Source of the DNA: an uncultured Carnobacterium sp.
Lineage (GTDB): Bacteria; Bacillota; Bacilli; Lactobacillales; Aerococcaceae
Length of the DNA: 18,092 bases
Direction of reading: 5' to 3'
NCBI GenBank assembly: GCA_937976325.1
Contig: CALJSD010000080.1
Span: 1 to 18,092, forward strand
A program made the translations under genes and the position numbers. Positions 12,396-18,092 of the stretch are shown here, piece by piece; position 1 is the first letter of the stretch, and each line of letters begins with the position of its first letter. The notes under the pieces were generated by a model. The model searched no databases. It was not told the origin of the DNA and worked only from the letters and a program-made list of their open reading frames with translations.

Positions 12396-13802
12396 TTAAT
12401 GTAATTCTTTTGTTAATTGTTGATAGACGGCTTGAATCGATAATCCTGTTTCGTGGGCGATTCGGGCGCAGTCTTCATACTCTAAAGTTGATTTTGTAAA
12501 AGTACCATATTGGTTTTTCTTTACTTTCACTTCTCCGAGGCTCGTTTGTTGCGTCTCGAAAGTGCGGGTCATGACTTTACGTTGGACGTTTTGATAACGA
12601 AAGCCAATGGTTGATGTTTGTTCGAATAAAATGGCTGTAAACCGTTCGAGGTCTCCTTCTTGAATGAGAAGTGTGAGATGTGTTGCCGGACGGTTTTTCT
12701 TTGTGTAAACGGGAGTGTAGTGCACATCAAGCGCGCCTTCCTCTAATAAAAGGCTCATGATGTAGCCAAGCTCTTCACCGTTTTGGTCATCGATGGTTGT
12801 ATCGATTTGAATGATTTCATCGTTATTGGAAGTCACGACTTGATGAGAAAGTGAACTTTTCTCTAAGAGTGTTCCGCGTAACGCATTAAATTTACCCGTG
12901 TCACGTTTCCCAAAACCGTAACCGACTTTTGTAGCAGTTAGGTTTGAAGGTTGTGCAAATACTGGGTGGATGGCCTTAAAGAGAGCAAGGCCAGTTGGTG
13001 TCACAAGTTCTGTATGAATGTCAAAGTCTTGTGAGAATGGAATGGCAGTTTGGAGTCTTAATTGCATTACGGCAGGTACTGGTACAGGCATGACTCCATG
13101 TGCAACGGTAATTGTTCCGCTACCTTCTGTGACAGCAGTGCTGTAAACCGCATCGATGTCGAGTGTTTCCCAAAGAATGAAGAAGCTCATGATGTCGATG
13201 ATAGAGTCTGTTGCGCCAACCTCGTGGAAGTGAATTTCCTCCACAGGCATTTGGTGTACGTTTGCTTCCGCTTGTGCAATGTCACGGAATACTTCCAAAC
13301 TTTTTTCTTTTACAAAGTCACTGACACCACTTGAAAGAATAATCGTTTCGATTTCTTTCAACCCACGAACTTCTCCGTGATGGTGATGATGACTATGTGC
13401 ATGTTCATGAGAATGACCGTCGTGAGTATGTTCATGCTCATGATGATGATCGTGGTCATGTTCGTGTGAATGTTCATGCGTGTGTTCTTCGTGCGCATGT
13501 GAATGAGCATGTTCATGTGTATGTTCGTGCTCATGGTGATGTTCATGGTCGTGGTCGTGATGGTGATGATCAAAGTCGCCAGCGATGCCATGGTCTTTTT
13601 CACCGTGTTCCATATGCACATCGAAGTCTGTTCCCCAAATACTACTTTTCGCGATACGGTCTACATGAAGATGATAACCGTCGAGCGAAATCGTCTTAAG
13701 GGCTTCTTCAAGATGCTTGCGGTCGGCTCCTAAATCGAGTAGAAGAGCATTTAGCATATCACCGCTCAGCCCAGAAAATGGTTCTAAATATAATGTGCTC
13801 AT
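12396..13802 (-). CDS. larC: LarC, nickel insertion enzyme for the lactate racemase cofactor
   Basis: A 468-residue protein that inserts nickel into the pyridinium dithiocarboxylate precursor in a CTP-dependent step, completing the pincer cofactor. The N terminus TLYLEPFSGLSGDMLNALL and the segment EEIHFHEVGATDSIIDI (about 200-216) are family hallmarks. Residues 79-142 form an extreme His-rich insert with 37 His in 64 residues, alternating with D, E, T, S and A; this probably stores or buffers nickel. In L. plantarum LarC is made from two frames joined by programmed frameshifting; here the gene is a single continuous frame. The ribosome binding site GAGGAGG lies inside the larB end, and the start overlaps the larB stop by 4 bases. 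Confidence 0.94.
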   Translation of the reverse strand: MSTLYLEPFSGLSGDMLNALLLDLGADRKHLEEALKTISLDGYHLHVDRIAKSSIWGTDFDVHMEHGEKDHGIAGDFDHHHHDHDHEHHHEHEHTHEHAHSHAHEEHTHEHSHEHDHDHHHEHEHTHDGHSHEHAHSHHHHHGEVRGLKEIETIILSSGVSDFVKEKSLEVFRDIAQAEANVHQMPVEEIHFHEVGATDSIIDIMSFFILWETLDIDAVYSTAVTEGSGTITVAHGVMPVPVPAVMQLRLQTAIPFSQDFDIHTELVTPTGLALFKAIHPVFAQPSNLTATKVGYGFGKRDTGKFNALRGTLLEKSSLSHQVVTSNNDEIIQIDTTIDDQNGEELGYIMSLLLEEGALDVHYTPVYTKKNRPATHLTLLIQEGDLERFTAILFEQTSTIGFRYQNVQRKVMTRTFETQQTSLGEVKVKKNQYGTFTKSTLEYEDCARIAHETGLSIQAVYQQLTKELH

Positions 13803-14542
13803 GCGAGTCCTCCTCGAATGTTGTTAATCATGCTTGCTGAATAGGCTGCGCCAAAGCCGTTGTCGATGTTCACGACAGTAACGCCGCTTGCGCAAGAAGT
13901 CAGCATGCTGAGTAAAGTCGTCACGCCTTGAAGATTCGTTCCATATCCGATGCTGGTTGGAACGGCAATCACAGGAACGTCTACTAAACCGCCAACGACA
14001 CTGACAAGCGCACCTTCCATACCGGCGATGACAATCACGACGCTAGCGCCTTGGATGTCTTCGAGACGATTGAAGAGGCGGTGAATACCGGCAACTCCGA
14101 CGTCGTAAATACGTTTGACGTGATTTCCGAATGTCTCAGCAGTGACAGCCGCTTCTTCGGCAACAGGAATGTCGCTTGTGCCAGCTGTTACGACTGCGAT
14201 GTAGTGTTCATGTTTTGGTGCGATTGGGTTAAGGACGAAGGTACGTCCGAGTGGTTCATAGACGCCTTCAGGGAAAGCAGATTTTAGAGCTTCACCTTTT
14301 TCAGCGTTCACGCGTGTTGCAAGAATGGCTGTTTTATGCTCATTCATTGCACTGATAATGCCAATCAATTGCTCAATGTTTTTTCCTTCACCATAGATGA
14401 TTTCTGGAAATCCATTGCGCTTTTGGCGAGAAAGATCAATGGCCGCGTAACCAATATCTTCAATCCCTTTCAAAAGGGAGGACGCTTCTTCAATCGAGAG
14501 GCGTCCATCTTTCACTTGTTGTAGAATTTCTTCTTGCTTCAT
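13799..14542 (-). CDS. larB: LarB, nicotinic acid adenine dinucleotide carboxylase/hydrolase
   Basis: A 247-residue enzyme that carboxylates NaAD at C5 of the pyridinium ring and hydrolyses the phosphoanhydride, the first step in nickel-pincer cofactor synthesis. The N-terminal helical part (KDGRLSIEEASSLL) precedes a PurE-like carboxylase domain (about 95-247) with the conserved VVTAGTSDIPVAEEA and AGMEGALVSVVGGLVDVPVIAVPTS stretches. The Cys in TSCASGVTVVNIDNGFGA (C217) corresponds to the Cys that attacks the substrate in LarB. The start at 14542 (MKQEEIL) is preferred because it matches the family length; the longer frame from 14578 lies inside larA. There is only 1 base between the larA stop and this ATG and no clear Shine-Dalgarno, so coupling is likely. 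Confidence 0.94.
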   Translation of the reverse strand: MKQEEILQQVKDGRLSIEEASSLLKGIEDIGYAAIDLSRQKRNGFPEIIYGEGKNIEQLIGIISAMNEHKTAILATRVNAEKGEALKSAFPEGVYEPLGRTFVLNPIAPKHEHYIAVVTAGTSDIPVAEEAAVTAETFGNHVKRIYDVGVAGIHRLFNRLEDIQGASVVIVIAGMEGALVSVVGGLVDVPVIAVPTSIGYGTNLQGVTTLLSMLTSCASGVTVVNIDNGFGAAYSASMINNIRGGLA

Positions 14543-14543
14543 A

Positions 14544-15824
14544 TTATTTATCTTCAACGATAACAGATAATCCATCACGGATAACTGTTACTTTTGCGTC
14601 TGCTCCTTGAAGTTCGAAGGCACGTGCAAGAGCTTCGTCAAATGTTTTCGCTAATTCCATATGCATGTTTGTGATAAGACTTGGTTCAACTAAGTCAGAT
14701 ACAAAGATTACATGGTGGTGTACTAGGATACGAGCTAAGATTTGTGAAGTCCATTGGTCTGGAACTGTTTCAAGTCTTGGAGTGTTAATGGCTTGTTCTA
14801 AGAAGTCTTTAGGGTCTTTAACGTCTGCTAAGTTACGGTAGAAACCTTCACCACCGTGACCATCTTGACATCCAGCAACCATGATGATTACGCCGCCTTC
14901 TTTGTTTGTAGCTTCAGCAGCAGTCATACCTTTAACAGCTTGGTAGATGTTTTGGTCTAATGGGAAACCACCATTTGTTGAAACGGCGATGTCGCAAGGA
15001 ATTTTAGTAACATGAGCTAATTCACGAACGAATTCGCAACCTACTTTATGGGCTTCAACCATGTCTCCGGCAAATGAACCGATGATATGTTTTTCACCAT
15101 CTAATACTACGTTTACGATGAAGGCTAAGTTTGCAGTACGTGCTGCGTATAACATATCTTCGTGGATTGGGTTGTGGTCTAAGTTACCAGTACGTGATTT
15201 TTCTGAATCGATAAAGTCACCACTGTGGTTTGCCATAATTGTTTTATATGAAGCAACACCAGGAAGAACTGATTTACGTCCACCAGAGAATCCAGCGAAG
15301 AAGTGGCTTTCGATAAATCCTTCAGCGATTAATAAATCTGCTTCAGCGGCGATACGGTTGATGATGCAGTCACCACCTGAAGGTAATTGACCGATTTTAA
15401 CCATGTCTTCGTCGTTTGTAGAAATGTGCATTACGATTTCTTCGTTGTCCACGATTTCTTGACCGTATTTGTTAATTAACTCTTCACGAGTTGAAGGACG
15501 GTGGAAACCAGTCGCAACTAAAATACGGATACGAGCATCTGGGTTTACGCTACGGATACGACGTAAAATGATTGGTGTAATGATATGTGAAGGAACTGGA
15601 CGTGTATGGTCAGAACTGATTAACACGATATCTTTTTTACCTTTTGCTAATTCTTCTAATGTTTGGCTACCAATTGGGTTATCCATTGATTTTTCCACTG
15701 TTTCTTGTTCAGAAAGTGGGTTGTGATAGTTTTCAGCTTTTGATTCAAGTAATCCAGCAAAGTTTTTGTCAGGAATTACAGCAGTAATAGATTTTTTGTC
15801 ATAAGGTAGTTTAATTTCAACCAT
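14544..15824 (-). CDS. larA: LarA, nickel-pincer lactate racemase
   Basis: A 426-residue enzyme that interconverts D- and L-lactate by hydride transfer to a nickel-pincer nucleotide covalently bound to Lys. The residues known from L. plantarum LarA appear at the same numbers: D72 and R75 (SSDHTRP), H108 (ATGFHRP), H174 (ESHFFAG), the cofactor lysine K184 (SGGRKSVLPG), H200 (MANHSGD), Q295 and K298 (YQAVKG). Conservation of numbering and of both catalytic histidines makes true lactate racemase much more likely than another member of the LarA superfamily. It has a strong AAGGAGAT ribosome binding site and a TATAAT at 15858-15853 on the minus strand, and it heads the larA-B-C-D operon. Confidence 0.96.
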   Translation of the reverse strand: MVEIKLPYDKKSITAVIPDKNFAGLLESKAENYHNPLSEQETVEKSMDNPIGSQTLEELAKGKKDIVLISSDHTRPVPSHIITPIILRRIRSVNPDARIRILVATGFHRPSTREELINKYGQEIVDNEEIVMHISTNDEDMVKIGQLPSGGDCIINRIAAEADLLIAEGFIESHFFAGFSGGRKSVLPGVASYKTIMANHSGDFIDSEKSRTGNLDHNPIHEDMLYAARTANLAFIVNVVLDGEKHIIGSFAGDMVEAHKVGCEFVRELAHVTKIPCDIAVSTNGGFPLDQNIYQAVKGMTAAEATNKEGGVIIMVAGCQDGHGGEGFYRNLADVKDPKDFLEQAINTPRLETVPDQWTSQILARILVHHHVIFVSDLVEPSLITNMHMELAKTFDEALARAFELQGADAKVTVIRDGLSVIVEDK

Positions 15825-15852
15825 GATAACATCTCCTTAAATTTTTAATACG

Positions 15853-15858
15853 ATTATA
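15853..15858 (-). promoter_or_regulatory. -10 element of the larA promoter
   Basis: A consensus TATAAT on the minus strand (15858 down to 15853), about 29 bases before the larA start codon. There is no recognisable -35 at 16-18 bases, as expected for a promoter that depends on an activator. The palindromes at 15893-15915 are centred about 58-60 bases upstream of the predicted start point. Confidence 0.7.
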
Positions 15859-15892
15859 AGTATACATAAAAAAGTGCACCCGGAAGTCTCAA

Positions 15893-15915
15893 ACGTTAGT
15901 AACATTTGTTAACGT
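15893..15915. promoter_or_regulatory. Nested palindromes, probable LarR operator
   Basis: A perfect TAACA-TT-TGTTA palindrome (15900-15911) lies within ACGTTA (15893-15898) and TAACGT (15910-15915), which are also mutual complements. Symmetric, two-half-site DNA is the normal target of CRP/FNR regulators. It lies in the 150-base gap between divergent larA and larR. Measured from the estimated start points, it is near -59 for larA (a classic upstream activator position) and near -41 for larR. LarR binding is inferred. Confidence 0.65.
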
Positions 15916-15975
15916 CATTTTCTGTGATAAGATGATAATAGTGTGTATAGGAATTTGCTTAAGGGAGTGTTCAAT

Positions 15976-16644
15976 TTGAACAGCGAAGAATATTTAATTC
16001 AATTTTTAGAAAAAGAAAATACCCCTATTATAAAGAAGAAAAAACATATGTACCTTGCTTATCGTGGGTTAGAACAAGCGTATACGTATGTGTTAATCGA
16101 TGGGGTTGTAAAGACAAGTATCATTATGAAGGATGGTCGCGAGTTTAATTTAGAGTACGTGACACCAGTCGATATCGTTTCATTAGTGCGTGACGAAGTA
16201 TCTAATTATACCTCAGCGCCGTTTAATGTCCGTATCGAAAGCGAGGAAGCAACGTTCTACCGTATCCCACGTATTAAGTTTTGGGAATATGTGAAAAACG
16301 ACCAACAGTTGCAAGATTACGTGCGTGAATATTACCGTGATAAATTATCTGAAACCATCGAGTCGTTGCAATATATGACGATGAATGGGAAAAAAGGAGC
16401 AGTGTGTTCCTTCCTATATAAATTGATGAATCAATTCGGGGTAGAAGCTGAAGGCGGAATCCTAATTGATTTCAACGTTACGAATGAGGACATCGCTGGA
16501 TTTTGCGGAATCTCTACTCGTAATAGTGTAAACCGTATTATCCATGACCTTAAAGAAGAAGGCGTGGTTAAAATCCACAATCAAAAACTCGTGGTATTAG
16601 ATAAAGCTTATTTAGAAGAATTTACAGGACGCGAAAGCTTTTAA
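15976..16644 (+). CDS. larR: LarR, CRP/FNR-type regulator of the lar genes
   Basis: A 222-residue CRP/FNR-family regulator with an N-terminal beta-roll (about 15-115), a long dimerisation helix (DYVREYYRDKLSETIESLQYM) and a C-terminal winged helix. The recognition helix is in VTNEDIAGFCGISTRNSVNRIIHDLKEEGVVKI. There is no cysteine cluster for an iron-sulfur site, so it is not an FNR-type oxygen sensor. In L. plantarum LarR activates the lar operon in response to L-lactate and is antagonised by D-lactate. I choose the TTG at 15976, which follows AAGGGAG by 8 bases and gives MNSEEYLIQF; the frame is open back to a GTG at 15943, but that lies at the expected transcription start. larE follows after 21 bases. 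Confidence 0.88.
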   Translation: MNSEEYLIQFLEKENTPIIKKKKHMYLAYRGLEQAYTYVLIDGVVKTSIIMKDGREFNLEYVTPVDIVSLVRDEVSNYTSAPFNVRIESEEATFYRIPRIKFWEYVKNDQQLQDYVREYYRDKLSETIESLQYMTMNGKKGAVCSFLYKLMNQFGVEAEGGILIDFNVTNEDIAGFCGISTRNSVNRIIHDLKEEGVVKIHNQKLVVLDKAYLEEFTGRESF

Positions 16645-16665
16645 TAAAGAAAGAAGGAACCGAGA

Positions 16666-17490
16666 ATGGATGAAAAAGAAGCACGATTACGCGAATTGCT
16701 GAAGGAAGTTGGGAAAATCGTTGTCCCATATTCAGGCGGGATTGATAGTAGTTACCTATTAAAAATCGCCGTGGATACACTTGGACGTGACAATGTTATT
16801 GCAGCAGTAGTGAACTCTGAGTTGTTCTCAGACCGTGAATTTAGTGAAGCGATTGACCTTGGAACGGAAATGGGCGCGCGTGTGCTAGGGCTTGAAATGG
16901 AAGAACTATCTGATCCACATATCGCCTCAAATACACCAAATAGCTGGTATTATAGTAAGAAAATGCTCTATCAAACGATTAAAAAGAATGTAGAGAGCGA
17001 AGGATTTACCGTACTTTCAGATGGGTTGATTATGGATGATATCAATGATTATCGCCCAGGTGTGAAGGCGCGTAATGAAGAAGGCGTACGTAGTCTCTTG
17101 CAAGAAGCTGGATTATATAAATCAGAAATTCGCGAATTAGCTAAACGTGCAGGCGTAACGAATTGGAACAAAACTCCTTCATGCAGTTTAGCGTCTCGTT
17201 TCCCATACGGAACACGTATCACTCCTGAAAAAGTAGAAGCAGTCTTCAAGGCGGAAGAGTACTTCACGAAGCGCGGATTTGAACCAGTACGTGTACGTGT
17301 GCATCAAGACTTAGCGCGTATCGAAGTCGGCGCAGACCAAATCGAAAAACTCGTGAAGAATCACGAAGAAATTAACAAGATGATGCAAGACTTAGGGTTC
17401 TTATTTGTAACGGTCGACCTTCAAGGGTATAAATACGGCCGTATGAACGACCAACTCGACGAAAAGACAAAGAAAGCAGCGGTAGAATAA
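16666..17490 (+). CDS. larE: LarE, ATP-dependent sacrificial sulfur transferase
   Basis: A 274-residue PP-loop protein that adenylates the pyridinium dicarboxylate and donates sulfur to it, giving the dithiolated cofactor precursor. The PP-loop YSGGIDSSYLL (22-32) and the motif DGLIMDDINDYRPG (119-132) are intact. The only cysteine in the protein is C173 in TPSCSLASRFPYG, which aligns with the sacrificial Cys176 of L. plantarum LarE; the protein therefore belongs to the single-turnover type that becomes dehydroalanine, not to the three-cysteine iron-sulfur type. It lies with larR on the plus strand rather than after larD. The ribosome binding site is AAGGA. Its stop overlaps the next start (TAATG). 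Confidence 0.94.
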   Translation: MDEKEARLRELLKEVGKIVVPYSGGIDSSYLLKIAVDTLGRDNVIAAVVNSELFSDREFSEAIDLGTEMGARVLGLEMEELSDPHIASNTPNSWYYSKKMLYQTIKKNVESEGFTVLSDGLIMDDINDYRPGVKARNEEGVRSLLQEAGLYKSEIRELAKRAGVTNWNKTPSCSLASRFPYGTRITPEKVEAVFKAEEYFTKRGFEPVRVRVHQDLARIEVGADQIEKLVKNHEEINKMMQDLGFLFVTVDLQGYKYGRMNDQLDEKTKKAAVE

Positions 17491-18026
17491 TGATGGCAAC
17501 ACCGCAAGAGGTTCTCGATTTCTGGTTTGTGGAATGTGAGCCTGCCGATTGGTTTAAGAAATCAGAGGAATTCGATAACGAAATTCGCTCGCGTTTTCTA
17601 GAAACTTACGAAGCGATTGTGAACGGGGAAACTGCCGAGTGGCGTCGTAGTGGAAAAGGCCGCCTAGCAGAAATTATCGTGCTGGACCAATTTTCTAGAA
17701 ATATGTTCAGGGATGATGCAAAGGCGTTTGCTTCTGATGCATTAGCAGTCGAACTAGCCAAAGAGGCATTGTCTGATTGGGATGCGTTCGCCGTTCAAGA
17801 ACGTAGCTTTGTCGTGATGCCGTTCATGCATTCGGAGTCATTAGCCGTGCATGATTGGGCTGCAAAATGGTTTGACGAACCAGGGCTTGAGCGTCGGAAG
17901 AAATACGAACTCCTGCACCGTGAAATCATTGAGCGCTTCGGACGATACCCACACAGAAATCGTGTGCTTGGCAGAACTACAACTCCTGAAGAAGAAGCCT
18001 TCTTAAAAGAACATCCAGGATTTTAA
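17490..18026 (+). CDS. DUF924 family protein
   Basis: A 178-residue protein of the DUF924 family (helical, TPR-like fold, function unknown). Family features are the opening EVLDFWFVECEPADWFKKSEEFDNEIRSRF, the core LAEIIVLDQFSRNMFRDDAKAFASD (about 59-83), the FVVMPFMHSESLAVHD stretch (about 107-122) and GRYPHRNRVLGR near the C terminus. It starts within the larE stop codon (overlap of 1 base) and has only a weak ribosome binding site, so it is probably translated by coupling to larE and controlled with it. No role in lactate metabolism is known for this family; the link may be accidental. No clear terminator is seen before the window ends. Confidence 0.85.
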   Translation: MMATPQEVLDFWFVECEPADWFKKSEEFDNEIRSRFLETYEAIVNGETAEWRRSGKGRLAEIIVLDQFSRNMFRDDAKAFASDALAVELAKEALSDWDAFAVQERSFVVMPFMHSESLAVHDWAAKWFDEPGLERRKKYELLHREIIERFGRYPHRNRVLGRTTTPEEEAFLKEHPGF

Positions 18027-18092
18027 CAAAATGATTTCTACGAATCCTCACGGATTTCTTCATAGTAGCTGTAACGTTGTACCGGTTCGAGC
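18027..18092. repeat. Intergenic repeat copy B, cut by the window edge
   Basis: From 18041 to the window end, the sequence aligns without gaps to the reverse complement of the right arm of copy A (41 of 52 bases identical, including CACGGATTT against TACGGATTT and the run GTTGTACCGGTTC). It starts just after the DUF924 stop, as copy A starts just after rsmA. The second half would lie beyond the window. Confidence 0.75.

Noticed and set aside
13380..13570. Short direct repeats of the CATGAACATGAG type that might suggest a tandem repeat or CRISPR-like array
   Set aside because: There are no spacers of constant length and no cas genes; the repetition follows from the alternating His-Glu/His-Asp codons of LarC. 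Length variation between strains is still plausible.
13358..13733. Several open frames on both strands across the larC His-rich region, some His- or Met-rich
   Set aside because: They are by-products of the repeated CAT/CAC codons, which read as ATG/GTG-rich frames on other strands. They lack ribosome binding sites and lie inside a clearly coding gene.
14543..14578. Longer N terminus for LarB beginning inside larA
   Set aside because: It adds 12 unconserved residues and has no Shine-Dalgarno; the ATG at 14542 gives the expected length.

Overview
The window reads as a chromosomal segment of a low-GC Gram-positive bacterium, most likely in the Lactobacillales. The grounds are AGGAGG-type ribosome binding sites, the cdaA-cdaR-glmM and tatD-rnmV-rsmA clusters, a preQ1-I riboswitch in front of a QueT transporter, a Zur-type operator on an alternative S14 gene, and a lactobacillus-type lar locus. 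A Carnobacteriaceae-like host (for example near Granulicatella) is only a guess. There is no phage, integrase, transposase, tRNA, rRNA or CRISPR array.

Layout: (1) 1-152, tail of an unidentified gene with a terminator. (2) 256-810, preQ1-I riboswitch and queT. (3) 907-3764, an MBL-fold hydrolase followed by tatD, rnmV and rsmA, which are tightly packed and partly overlapping. (4) 3797-3993, a large intergenic inverted repeat. (5) 4104-5025, an sdpR-sdpI-like pair behind a promoter whose -10 lies in a perfect palindrome. (6) 5138-5233, an opposite-strand 31-residue membrane miniprotein. (7) 5460-8706, the cdaA-cdaR-glmM operon for c-di-AMP synthesis and cell-wall precursor supply. (8) 8844-9241, zinc-independent S14 plus a 36-residue basic protein behind a Zur-type box. 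(9) 9420-11578, an acyl-CoA thioesterase, a VTT/TVP38-type membrane protein, YidD and a membrane-anchored protein of unknown function. (10) 11654-17490, the lar system, with larA-B-C-D on the minus strand and larR-larE diverging from it on the plus strand. (11) 17490-18026, a DUF924 protein joined to larE, followed by the start of another repeat copy at the window edge.

The lar locus is the main accessory system. LarB, LarE and LarC build the nickel-pincer cofactor, LarA uses it to interconvert D- and L-lactate, LarD is a probable lactic acid channel and LarR is the CRP/FNR-type regulator. LarA keeps the catalytic residues at the same numbers as the Lactiplantibacillus plantarum enzyme, LarE has a single cysteine as expected for a sacrificial sulfur donor, and LarC is one continuous frame with a very His-rich insert (37 His in 64 residues). 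The larA/larR gap carries nested palindromes placed as expected for LarR binding.

The least described material is an intergenic repeat family (three related copies in 18 kb, one a near-complete palindrome of about 197 bp) and two miniproteins shorter than usual annotation cut-offs: the Zur-box-linked 36-residue basic protein and the 31-residue membrane peptide next to sdpI.
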